A DNA stretch of 36,954 nucleotides, taken from positions 1 through 36,954 of the forward strand of contig QIKK01000040.1 of assembly GCA_003231925.1 (NCBI GenBank). Direction: 5' to 3'. Under the pieces are notes generated by a model. It did not search any database, was not told the DNA's origin, and saw only the letters and a list, made by a program, of their open reading frames with translations. Shown piece after piece: positions 1 to 6,843 of the stretch; the first letter of the stretch is position 1, and each line of letters opens with the position of its first letter. The stretch is from Candidatus Saccharimonadota bacterium (GTDB taxonomy: Bacteria > Patescibacteriota > Saccharimonadia > Saccharimonadales > SZUA-47). A program made the position numbers and the translations under genes.

Positions 1-660
1 CCACCATCTTCTTATAAACTACAGTATAAATTATCTGATGGTAATATCGTAGACGCAGCAATTTTTTTAGATGATAAGATCTTGCCCGTTGATAGCAAGT
101 TTTCTTTAGAAAACTACAATCGGTTGCTTGAAGCAAAATCGGAGGACCGTCCTAAGTTCGAAAAAACTTTTAAAGAGGATTTGAAAAAACGTATCGATGA
201 AACCTCTAAATACATTTTGCCTAAGAAAAATACTTTGGATCAAGCTCTAATGTTTATTCCTAGCGAAGCGATATATTATGATTTACTGGCTAATAAAATA
301 GGGGACAGCGGAATCAATGGTCGTGATTTGATGCAATATGCAGCAGTTGATAAACACGTTACAATTGTTGGCCCCAGCACCCTAAGTGCCATGCTCCAAG
401 TTATTGTGCAGGGGATAAAAAGCCTAGAAATTCAAAAAGGGACTGACGTTATTAGAAAAAATATTGAGCAACTTCAAAAACATCTTCTAGCTTACGATAG
501 CTATCATAAAAAGATAGGCAACTCACTAGGGGCTACCGTTGGACACTATAACAGTGCCTCGAAAGAATTTGGCAAAATAGATAAAGATATCGTCAAAATT
601 GGCGGTGGTGAAACAGTTATCGAGCTTGATTTAGTTGATCGTCCTAAGCTTGATTCTTAA
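1..660 (+). CDS. rmuC: RmuC family DNA recombination protein (5' truncated by window edge)
   Basis: Frame 1 is open from the first base to the TAA at 658-660, so the gene enters from the left and only its C-terminal ~219 residues are present. The RmuC domain is recognisable from the LPVDSKFSLENY motif, which corresponds to the family's LPIDSKFPLEDY, then the FIPSEAIYYDLL block (family MFIPAEGVYYE) and VTIVGPSTLSAMLQVI (family VVIVSPNTFYAYL). The end is helical and coiled-coil like. RmuC proteins are nuclease-fold membrane-anchored proteins that limit recombination between repeats; the N-terminal anchor and coiled coil would lie outside the window. The stop overlaps the end of the opposing glycoside hydrolase gene by 4 bp. 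A TTG at 82 could be read as a start, but the conserved sequence continues upstream of it. Confidence 0.88.
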   Translation, partial: PPSSYKLQYKLSDGNIVDAAIFLDDKILPVDSKFSLENYNRLLEAKSEDRPKFEKTFKEDLKKRIDETSKYILPKKNTLDQALMFIPSEAIYYDLLANKIGDSGINGRDLMQYAAVDKHVTIVGPSTLSAMLQVIVQGIKSLEIQKGTDVIRKNIEQLQKHLLAYDSYHKKIGNSLGATVGHYNSASKEFGKIDKDIVKIGGGETVIELDLVDRPKLDS

Positions 661-1994
661 TTTTTTAATTTAGCCTGTAAATCAATAGTAAGTGCCGCCG
701 TCCAAGAGAAGTTTTTAGCACCAGCTGGCTTGCCAGTTTTAGCTGAAAAATATTCATAAGGGCCATTTTGCTCTACAAGGTTTAGGCTTTGTTTTGAAAT
801 ATTATCGGCTTCACGGTGAAAGCCATATTGTCTTAAACCGTCGATAATAAGCCAGTTTGTATTTAGCCAAGTCGGACCTTGCCAATAGCCAAGTTCTTTG
901 TACCATTTACTGTCTAGCGGAACGCTAGCAACAGGATACTTACTGTCAAAAACTTTTTTATCGTGCAACATTTTAACTAATCCCTCAGCTCTCTCTTTAC
1001 TGATGACACCAGAGTAAAGGGGCAGTAGTGTAGCTATGCTGGGCTCCTTAATCAATTTATGAGTGACAAAATTACGAGAAAAATACTGATTATAGTAACC
1101 ATCCCATAATTTATCAAGTGCTATTTCACTTCTCTTAATACACTCTCTAAGCTCATCTGGTAATTGGTGACCGATAGTCTTTGCTATTTTTTTTAGGTGG
1201 TTATTGGCCCGGATTAAAATAGAATTAAAAACTAGGTCCTCAACTACAAAATGCGATCTGTTCAGGATGGCATCAATATCCCAATTCTTGCGACGTAATC
1301 TTTGCAGTACAGAATAGTAAACAAGAGCATCAATATTATTGAGTCTTTGACCTGGTGGCACATGATGGGTATCTCGTCTAAATAGAAGTACTAATTGATC
1401 TAATCTGGTTTTCTCTACAAGTGTTATCCACCAAGGACGACCATGCATATGAGTCTGATTAATCCACGGGGGTGAATTATCTAACCCGCTTTCCCATGGA
1501 TGAATAAGCAATACTAGCCCTTCTTGATGGGGATCTCTTTCTGCATATAGCCACTGATGGTAAGCTATTAGGGCAGGGTACATGTCTTGATACCAGCTCC
1601 TTCTGTCACAGATGTTTAATTTACGTCCAATCTGTATAACAGCTTCTGCTAACACTGGTGGTTGAGTCATGCCACTGGTGTTTAAATCATCTGGAGAATG
1701 AGGGTTACGCCAAGATTGCCATATTTTACGATCTCTATTATGACGATCGTGATTAGCGAAAATCATATGAGGTAGCATTCCGTTAGACCATTGTCCGCGT
1801 AATAAACTGCGTAATTCTACTCTGGCGTTTTCGATATTATAATTGGCAAGACCAATGGCAACAAAACAACTATCCCATAACCACTGATGTGGATATATGC
1901 CCTCAGCAGGAATAGTGTAGGAACCCTGCCAGTTTTTATCTAGAACTTCTTGACAGCGATCTTTCAGTTTTAGTTGCGAGTTTACCTCTTCCAT
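657..1994 (-). CDS. MGH1-like / clan GH-G glycoside hydrolase
   Basis: A 445-residue protein without a signal peptide, so probably cytoplasmic. It has the marks of the (alpha/alpha)6-barrel glycosidases related to mannosylglycerate hydrolase, trehalase and GH63: QWLWDSCF near residue 37, HPWESGLDNSP near 165 (the Asp is the usual general acid), GYWQGPTWLNTNWLI near 370, and a C-terminal EYFSAKTGKP...FSWTAA segment containing the usual catalytic Glu. The family cleaves alpha-linked sugars such as mannosylglycerate, glucosylglycerate, trehalose or kojibiose-type glucosides; the substrate here cannot be told from sequence. It converges with rmuC (4-bp overlap). A -10 box TATACT lies 8 nt before the ATG with no Shine-Dalgarno sequence, so the mRNA is probably leaderless. 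Confidence 0.78.
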   Translation of the reverse strand: MEEVNSQLKLKDRCQEVLDKNWQGSYTIPAEGIYPHQWLWDSCFVAIGLANYNIENARVELRSLLRGQWSNGMLPHMIFANHDRHNRDRKIWQSWRNPHSPDDLNTSGMTQPPVLAEAVIQIGRKLNICDRRSWYQDMYPALIAYHQWLYAERDPHQEGLVLLIHPWESGLDNSPPWINQTHMHGRPWWITLVEKTRLDQLVLLFRRDTHHVPPGQRLNNIDALVYYSVLQRLRRKNWDIDAILNRSHFVVEDLVFNSILIRANNHLKKIAKTIGHQLPDELRECIKRSEIALDKLWDGYYNQYFSRNFVTHKLIKEPSIATLLPLYSGVISKERAEGLVKMLHDKKVFDSKYPVASVPLDSKWYKELGYWQGPTWLNTNWLIIDGLRQYGFHREADNISKQSLNLVEQNGPYEYFSAKTGKPAGAKNFSWTAALTIDLQAKLKN

Positions 1995-2002
1995 TAGTCT
2001 TA

Positions 2003-2008
2003 AGTATA
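2003..2008 (-). promoter_or_regulatory. -10 box of the glycoside hydrolase gene (leaderless)
   Basis: TATACT on the minus strand, ending 8 nt before the ATG at 1994. The expected +1 is at or within one or two bases of the start codon. No convincing -35 hexamer was seen. Confidence 0.55.
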
Positions 2009-2089
2009 ACCCAAAAACATACTACTAAAAAATCATAAAGTGACCGGTATCTGCCTTAAAAGCTTCTTGTCCTTATTTTATTTAAGAAA

Positions 2090-2584
2090 TTAGCGAAAGT
2101 TCGTAAAAACTATCGGGAAATCGAAGTTTTGTATTTTGACAAAATGCATAGCATCTTGGAGTTGGTCTTTTTTAGAGCTCATAATTCGTATACTCGTTCC
2201 TTGAATTTGAGTTTTTATTTTTGGTAATTTATTTTTTAATAATTTAGATATCTTTTTAGCATCTTCCTGCTGTAGACCACTTTTTAGTGGAACCTGCCAA
2301 ATCATACGTAGGTTTGTTGTCTCGGGTTCTTGGGATGTGTCAAATGTTTTTTGGCTTACATTTCTCGAGGCGGCTTTTTTGCGGATAATATCAATAATCG
2401 CATCAAGATGAAACTGAGTATCACCATATATTTTAAAGCCTTTTTTGTCATCAAGCCACTCAAGTGCAGAGTGTGTACCCTTAAGGTCGTAACGGTTTGC
2501 AAGTTCGCGTGATGCCTGGTCATAGACATGTATCATTTCACCGGAGTCATAACTGGATTCAATATCAAAAGAAAATAAGGCCAT
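2090..2584 (-). CDS. yajQ: YajQ family nucleotide-binding protein (DUF520)
   Basis: 164 residues, the usual YajQ length. It begins FSFDIES where the family has PSFDIVSE, then ASRELANRYDLKGTH (family ATRELESRFDFRG), and closes with the family's TQIQGTSIRIMSSKKDQLQ block (family AQIQGEQVRVTGKSRDDLQ) and a terminal FTNFR (family FKNFRD). YajQ proteins have a double ferredoxin-like fold; members bind cyclic di-GMP or nucleic acid and can act as co-regulators. Whether this member binds c-di-GMP is not known. The start lies 22 bp from the divergent FMN reductase start, and both genes appear to use one symmetric -10 box. Confidence 0.9.
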   Translation of the reverse strand: MALFSFDIESSYDSGEMIHVYDQASRELANRYDLKGTHSALEWLDDKKGFKIYGDTQFHLDAIIDIIRKKAASRNVSQKTFDTSQEPETTNLRMIWQVPLKSGLQQEDAKKISKLLKNKLPKIKTQIQGTSIRIMSSKKDQLQDAMHFVKIQNFDFPIVFTNFR

Positions 2585-2590
2585 ACATAC

Positions 2591-2598
2591 AGTATACT
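2591..2598. promoter_or_regulatory. Shared bidirectional -10 box AGTATACT between yajQ and the FMN reductase
   Basis: AGTATACT is its own reverse complement. Read rightward, TATACT is at 2593-2598 and the ATG follows after 8 nt (2607). Read leftward, TATACT is at 2596-2591 and the yajQ ATG follows after 6 nt (2584). The whole intergenic gap is 22 bp, so any -35 for each gene would lie inside the other gene. Confidence 0.6.
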
Positions 2599-2606
2599 AG
2601 ACCTAT

Positions 2607-3194
2607 ATGAGTATCATAGTAATTAGTGCAAGTATGCGCAAAAAAGCCCAAAGTTTAAAAGTCAGTGAGTGGTTACAAGAACATCTTGCGTCTATTGAGC
2701 AGAAGGCATCAGTAGTTGATCTGTATCAAGTAAAGTTACCAATGTTTGATGGTGGTGAAACAAAAGCTCAGAATATCAACAAGTTATTGTCAGACTTTGA
2801 TAAAGCGGATAGTTTCGTGTTTGTTAGCCCAGAGTGGAACGGAATGATGAGTCATGGGCTCTTGAACCTGATGCATTATATAGGTCATCAAATGGCTGAT
2901 AAACCAGTAATGTTGGTTGGCGTTAGTTCAGCTCGGGGCGGTAGTTATCCTATTGCGCAAATGAGGCTTATTGGATACAAAAACAATCACTATGTTATTA
3001 CACCAGAGAGCCTTATTGTTCAAGGGGTTAATGATGTTTTTAACAATCACTCTTTTGGAAAAAAAGAAGCAGATTTATACATTAAAAAACGAGCTGATTA
3101 CGCGCTAAGAGTTTTAGTTGAATACTCAGAAGCTTTAAAGACAGTTAGAAAATCAGGTGTTATAAAACTAGACAATTATCCTAACGGAATGTAG
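2607..3194 (+). CDS. NAD(P)H-dependent FMN reductase / flavodoxin-fold oxidoreductase
   Basis: A 195-residue cytoplasmic protein of the NADPH-dependent FMN reductase family. It starts with the short beta strand IIVISASMR, whose phosphate-binding loop matches the family's GSxR, and has the isoalloxazine-binding loop VSPEWNGMMSHGLLNLMHY (family PEYNxxxPGxLKN) near residues 74-92, followed by KPVMLVGVSSARGGSYPIAQMR (family GxSxGxxGG...LR). Relatives transfer electrons from NAD(P)H to flavins, quinones, azo dyes or metals; the in vivo acceptor is unknown. The C-terminal tail of about 40 residues is longer than in minimal members. It is probably leaderless: TATACT ends 8 nt before the ATG and no Shine-Dalgarno sequence is present. 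Confidence 0.82.
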   Translation: MSIIVISASMRKKAQSLKVSEWLQEHLASIEQKASVVDLYQVKLPMFDGGETKAQNINKLLSDFDKADSFVFVSPEWNGMMSHGLLNLMHYIGHQMADKPVMLVGVSSARGGSYPIAQMRLIGYKNNHYVITPESLIVQGVNDVFNNHSFGKKEADLYIKKRADYALRVLVEYSEALKTVRKSGVIKLDNYPNGM

Positions 3195-3248
3195 TTCTAA
3201 GAAGTTAGTCTTTTATGTTGGGGCGGATAGCTTCAAATATTAGTTAAG

Positions 3249-3257
3249 TGGTATCAT
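3249..3257 (+). promoter_or_regulatory. Extended -10 promoter (TGG-TATCAT), leaderless start
   Basis: TATCAT (3252-3257), preceded by the extended -10 motif TGG, ends 6 nt before the ATG at 3264. No Shine-Dalgarno sequence lies between. Confidence 0.5.
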
Positions 3258-3263
3258 TAGAGC

Positions 3264-4202
3264 ATGTACGGTGTTGCTGTGGTGGGGGTGTATAGCAGAA
3301 GTAGTGATTATACTATTGCTATATTATCGATTGCTATTGGGCTATTTATAATATATCCAGCCTATCTAACCTTTCAACGCTATAGACGACTAAGACAAAT
3401 TAAACTACGGCGAGTTACCTCCATGTACACCTTGCCTATAGCTATGTCACCTGTAGAATTTTCTTATATATTTTCAACTAAAGTAGCTCGTCAGCAATTA
3501 TATGCGACGCTTTATGACCTTGCCAATAAAGGGGTAGTGAGGCTATATCAAGTGAGCGGGCAAGAGATGGTTGAAATGGGCCCAAGAATCGGGCAAGTTA
3601 CCTCTTTTGAAAGACTTCTTTTGAATTATATAGCTCGTTCTAAATCTGCATCATCAGTTAAGAATATTTTGCAGGGTTTTACAAATTACGAATTATCTAG
3701 TGGTAAACATATTCAGGGGAGTAGAAATTATGTCTTCTGGTGGTTATTAAGAGAAAATCTACGAACCAGAGGTATTATAGAAAAAAGAATGACTGGAAAA
3801 TATACAAAATTAGTTCTATATTATGGATTTTTGGCTAGTTTTATCTTGAGCGTGGTACCTCTTTTTATTATTCGGTTTATGCAGATGGTAAATTTTGGAG
3901 AAATCGACTTAGGTGGATTGGAAAGTACTCTAAAAAACGGATTGCTATTTGGGGTGATAATCTTTCTACCAACAATAATTGTAAGCTTTTTCTTACTTAG
4001 ATTATCCGGCAAGATGCTGGGTCGGCGCTGGATAGTAACGCCAGAATTTAGAAGATACTTAGGGCAAATAGATGCATATAGAGAGTTTGTTAGATTATCC
4101 TGTAAGAATAGCTTGGAATATAGCGATAGCGAACTTAAAAAAGAAGCCATCCGAAAAACAAAGCCCTACGCTATAGCTCTAGGCTATATTAAAGGCTGTT
4201 AG
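3264..4202 (+). CDS. DUF2207 C-terminal-like membrane protein
   Basis: 312 residues. One helix near residues 16-37 (AILSIAIGLFIIYPAYL) is followed by a basic stretch, then a winged-helix-like cytoplasmic part with MSPVEFSYIFSTKVARQQLYATLYDLANKGVVRLY (positions ~60-95, split here by eye), which resembles the region after the DUF2207 domain where 'sPaea..L' and 'dvtATLLDLArrGyl' occur. Two more helices lie near 186-208 and 224-247. It seems to be a short paralogue of the 581-residue DUF2207 protein at 9346-11091 that lacks the signal peptide and extracellular domain. Function is unknown. The nearest partner is unclear: it stands alone between the FMN reductase and pheS, with its own promoter. 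Confidence 0.6.
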   Translation: MYGVAVVGVYSRSSDYTIAILSIAIGLFIIYPAYLTFQRYRRLRQIKLRRVTSMYTLPIAMSPVEFSYIFSTKVARQQLYATLYDLANKGVVRLYQVSGQEMVEMGPRIGQVTSFERLLLNYIARSKSASSVKNILQGFTNYELSSGKHIQGSRNYVFWWLLRENLRTRGIIEKRMTGKYTKLVLYYGFLASFILSVVPLFIIRFMQMVNFGEIDLGGLESTLKNGLLFGVIIFLPTIIVSFFLLRLSGKMLGRRWIVTPEFRRYLGQIDAYREFVRLSCKNSLEYSDSELKKEAIRKTKPYAIALGYIKGC

Positions 4203-4227
4203 TCTGGCAATTAGCTACTTATCCATA

Positions 4228-4233
4228 TACAAT
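4228..4233 (+). promoter_or_regulatory. -10 box of the pheS operon (leaderless)
   Basis: TACAAT ends 7 nt before the pheS ATG at 4241. There is no Shine-Dalgarno sequence. No T-box element or Phe-rich attenuator leader fits in this 38-bp gap. Confidence 0.55.
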
Positions 4234-4240
4234 ATATGTA

Positions 4241-5257
4241 ATGAAAGACATAGATGAAGTACGAGAAGTGCTAAAAGGTAGATTTGCGGTACTTGAGGAT
4301 AAAAAATCTATTTTAAGAGCCCCAGAAATTAAGGCTTTATTTGCAGTGATGAAGGATATTGATCCTGTCAAACGAGCTGAGTATGGCCGAGCCCTAAATG
4401 ACTTGAAGAAAGAGATAAAATCTTGGGTAGAAAAATCGCTTGAGACTAGTGAGACACTGGATCCAATCGATATTACTGCTCCCTGGGGCATAAATACACC
4501 AACTGATAAGAGGCCAAAACTGCTGTCTAGTGATAAAGGATCTCAGCATCCTCTAATGGTTGAAATTAATTACATTTGCGACATCTATCAACGAATGGGT
4601 TTTGTGGTCGAAGAGTCTAGAGAGATTGATGATGACTATCATATGTTTACTAGTCTGAATTTTCCGAGCGACCACCCGGCTAGGGATGATTATGATACTT
4701 TTATGACTGATGAAGGGCTAATCGCGCCAGCCCATACCAGTACAATGCAGAATAGAGTACTGAAGAAATATAAGGAAAATCTCAAAAATAATGAACCAAT
4801 TGCAGTCGTTATACCTGATCGAGTTTTTAGAAATGAGGACTTAGACGTTACACATGAGCACACTTTTTATCAGATAGAAGGTCTTTATGTTGCTAAAGAC
4901 GTCACAGTCGGTAATTTAATTGCTACGTTGAATGCGTTTATGAATGAGTATTTTGGTCAAGAGGTAAAGACCAAGTTGCAACCCTTCTATTTCCCGTTTA
5001 CGGAACCATCCTTTGAATTTGCCATAGAACGGCCAGACATTTTAAAGAAAGATAACAGCGTGGCTGAACAGTGGTTAGAATTATTAGGTTGTGGCATGAT
5101 ACACCCTAACGTTTTGCAAGAAGCTGGCATAAACCCGAGTATATATAATGGTTTTGCTTGGGGTAATGGAATTGAGCGTATGGTAATGATGAAGCAAGGT
5201 ATAGAAGATATTCGCTATTTTGAATCCGGTAATCTAAAATTCTTGAGGCAATTTTAA
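4241..5257 (+). CDS. pheS: Phenylalanyl-tRNA synthetase alpha subunit
   Basis: 338 residues, the normal size for bacterial PheS. The N-terminal helical arm (residues 1-75) contacts tRNA. The class II catalytic core follows: motif 2 is in FRNEDLDVTHEHTFYQIEG near residue 190, the phenylalanine pocket in QPFYFPFTEPSFEF near 250, then GCGMIHPNVL, and motif 3 in GNGIERMVMMKQGIEDIR, ending SGNLKFLRQF as most PheS proteins do. With PheT it forms the (alpha-beta)2 enzyme that charges tRNA-Phe. Bacteria usually have pheT directly downstream; here about 1.6 kb of four small genes intervenes. The first is 23 bp downstream, so the set is probably one operon. Confidence 0.97.
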   Translation: MKDIDEVREVLKGRFAVLEDKKSILRAPEIKALFAVMKDIDPVKRAEYGRALNDLKKEIKSWVEKSLETSETLDPIDITAPWGINTPTDKRPKLLSSDKGSQHPLMVEINYICDIYQRMGFVVEESREIDDDYHMFTSLNFPSDHPARDDYDTFMTDEGLIAPAHTSTMQNRVLKKYKENLKNNEPIAVVIPDRVFRNEDLDVTHEHTFYQIEGLYVAKDVTVGNLIATLNAFMNEYFGQEVKTKLQPFYFPFTEPSFEFAIERPDILKKDNSVAEQWLELLGCGMIHPNVLQEAGINPSIYNGFAWGNGIERMVMMKQGIEDIRYFESGNLKFLRQF

Positions 5258-5280
5258 ATGAATCAAAAGTTGGTCATATT

Positions 5281-5619
5281 ATGAAGATTGTAACGAAAAT
5301 TTCTATAACTGAACTGAAAAAAATGGCTGATAAAATGGACGGTTATCTAGTAAAGGCAGATGTAGATATCGCCAAAAAAATCATTATTATCGACATGCCG
5401 ATGCATTTTGAGGGCGAACAAGAACTGCTAAGTCAAGGATCTGAGCAAAAGAATCTGTGGGGCGTCAATCTATTTCCTGCAAAGTTTAATACAGATGATT
5501 TTATCATGTATGAATCAATGATAAATCTTAAACCACGCCAAAATACTAGTATGACAGTGCTGTCTGCCAAAATAAAAAGTGTGATTAAAGAAACTATTGA
5601 GGAGGTTGTACATGAGTAA
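5281..5619 (+). CDS. DUF5674 family protein
   Basis: 112 residues, close to the DUF5674 length. Family signals: an ITELKKMA start, MVKADVDIAKKIIII-like strand (here YLVKADVDIAKKIIIIDM), GEQELL, then QKNLWGVNLFP and a MYESMINLKPRQ block that corresponds to the family's DSMINIRPSQGN. DUF5674 is a small uncharacterised domain common in Patescibacteria and some other lineages; no activity is established. It follows pheS by 23 bp with only a weak ribosome-binding site, and its 3' end overlaps the next gene by 8 bp, so the two are probably co-translated. Confidence 0.7.
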   Translation: MKIVTKISITELKKMADKMDGYLVKADVDIAKKIIIIDMPMHFEGEQELLSQGSEQKNLWGVNLFPAKFNTDDFIMYESMINLKPRQNTSMTVLSAKIKSVIKETIEEVVHE

Positions 5620-5920
5620 TTATCATACACAGAGCTTAGCCAATGCCGATATTTTTACTATCATGGGCTCAATTTATGCAGAAGTAGCTAGATACGATTC
5701 CGCACTTACATCTGATCAATTTGATCAAGCTGACAAGGCTGTAAAAAGAGCTCAAGAGATTGTGAACTTTGCTCAGAAGTTGGAACAAGTTAAACCTGCT
5801 CAGAAGCTAGAGCTGACACAATTTAACAGGCTTTTTATGAAACGTGTGAAAGAGTTAAAAAACTCAGGACTTGACAACTATTTAATGCCTTTCGCAATGA
5901 CAGCGAGGTTAAATAAATGA
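5612..5920 (+). CDS. Small unrecognised alpha-helical protein
   Basis: 102 residues starting MSNYHTQSL. The start at 5612 is chosen because GGAGG (5601-5605) sits 6 nt upstream; a TTG at 5597 in the same frame lies before that site and is unlikely. The composition suggests three amphipathic helices (about 10-27, 35-60, 68-85) with no membrane segment or cysteine. The middle, FDQADKAVKRAQEIVNFAQKLE, reads as a helix bundle or adaptor-like protein. I do not recognise a family. It overlaps the DUF5674 gene by 8 bp and lies in the pheS-pheT interval, which implies co-expression but not a shared function. Confidence 0.6.
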   Translation: MSNYHTQSLANADIFTIMGSIYAEVARYDSALTSDQFDQADKAVKRAQEIVNFAQKLEQVKPAQKLELTQFNRLFMKRVKELKNSGLDNYLMPFAMTARLNK

Positions 5921-5965
5921 AAATTGTAATTACCATTCGTAGAAAATTTAACGACGGAGGATATA

Positions 5966-6598
5966 ATGGGTAAATACGAAGATATGTTAGACAGAGCCAA
6001 CTATATTTTTAAAAAAGTTGCAGAAGAAATAATTAAGTTTAGTAACAGTAAAATCGACACATTAGAGAAATGGTCGGATCAGCACCCTGTAGCAGAAGGG
6101 CGTGGAGAGGATCAGCGTATTGGCTTTATTACAAAAACCGAGTTTTCGGATGATATTAGCTTCGTTATGGATATTGTTAATATACCTAAAGACAATATTT
6201 ATAATCTACGAATTTGGGTCATAAGAACAGAGGTAGACAGTAATGGTGACGAGGTGTTTAATCAAGTTCAACTAACTTTCGACATGGAAGCTGAAATTGC
6301 AGGGCAAGAAATTAGGAAAAAAGACAGTTTCAACGCTGAGGATATTTTACATGTATTAAAGCGAGAGAAGCTATTAATTAATCGTGCAGTATTATCTAAT
6401 AATACGGGGATTAATAAGAAAACAGATAAGAGACTTGGCCTACGTCAAGACTATGATTTTGTGAATAAAACTTTGTTTACGAGCTCAGATCGACAACCCA
6501 AAGAAGATATACTCACAGGTGACTTGAGTGAAGAAGAGCTGAAAAGGACAATTAAAATTATTATGGAGCATATAGAGAAACCAAGGGCAATGAAATGA
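5966..6598 (+). CDS. Unrecognised cytoplasmic protein in the pheST operon
   Basis: 210 residues with a clear GGAGG site (5956-5960) 5 nt before the ATG. A helical N-terminus (residues 1-38) is followed by a region with beta-strand character (about 45-105: IGFITKTEFSDDISFVMDIV, NLRIWVIRTEVDSNG, VQLTFDMEAEI) and a charged helical C-terminus beginning near LSEEELKRTIKII. There is no signal peptide or membrane helix. I do not recognise the family. The 45-bp gap upstream holds only the ribosome-binding site. Its TGA overlaps the ATG of the deleted dehydrogenase (ATGA), so translation of the two is coupled. Confidence 0.6.
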   Translation: MGKYEDMLDRANYIFKKVAEEIIKFSNSKIDTLEKWSDQHPVAEGRGEDQRIGFITKTEFSDDISFVMDIVNIPKDNIYNLRIWVIRTEVDSNGDEVFNQVQLTFDMEAEIAGQEIRKKDSFNAEDILHVLKREKLLINRAVLSNNTGINKKTDKRLGLRQDYDFVNKTLFTSSDRQPKEDILTGDLSEEELKRTIKIIMEHIEKPRAMK

Positions 6599-6843
6599 TT
6601 GTTGTAACAGGGGCTAGTGATGGTATCGGAAAAGCAATTGCCTTGCGTGAAGATACAAAAGAGGACGCCGTTCGCATAGGTGCCGTGTTCCAGTCTGGTA
6701 CCAACACTCGTATGTTTGAAAAAGCAGCCGAAGATTTTCCTGTTGACTCTTTTACGGAACCTAAAGATTTAGCAGACATTGTCGCTTATATGCTTAGTAG
6801 ACCGGATAAGCTATGGATAAATGAAGTAAGGATTGATAAATGA
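6595..6843 (+). CDS. Internally deleted short-chain dehydrogenase (SDR) remnant
   Basis: An 82-residue open frame whose ends both match the SDR family but whose middle is missing. Residues 1-17 are the first strand and glycine-rich NAD(P) loop, MIVVTGASDGIGKAIAL. Residues ~18-82 then match an SDR C-terminus: AVFQSGTNTRMFEKA (family 'vyPGgmnT.m...a'), EPKDLADIVAYMLSRP and WINEVRIDK. About 140-150 residues that normally hold the NNAG motif and the catalytic Ser-Tyr-Lys are absent, so it cannot be an active dehydrogenase. The frame is intact, and it is joined by ATGA overlaps to the gene before (6595-6598) and to pheT after (6840-6843). It may survive because it carries ribosomes to pheT, or the gap may be an assembly error. 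Confidence 0.65.
   Translation: MIVVTGASDGIGKAIALREDTKEDAVRIGAVFQSGTNTRMFEKAAEDFPVDSFTEPKDLADIVAYMLSRPDKLWINEVRIDK

Noticed and set aside
6595..6843. The SDR remnant as a frameshifted full-length gene
   Set aside because: No matching SDR middle segment occurs in another frame on either side; the sequence is simply absent.
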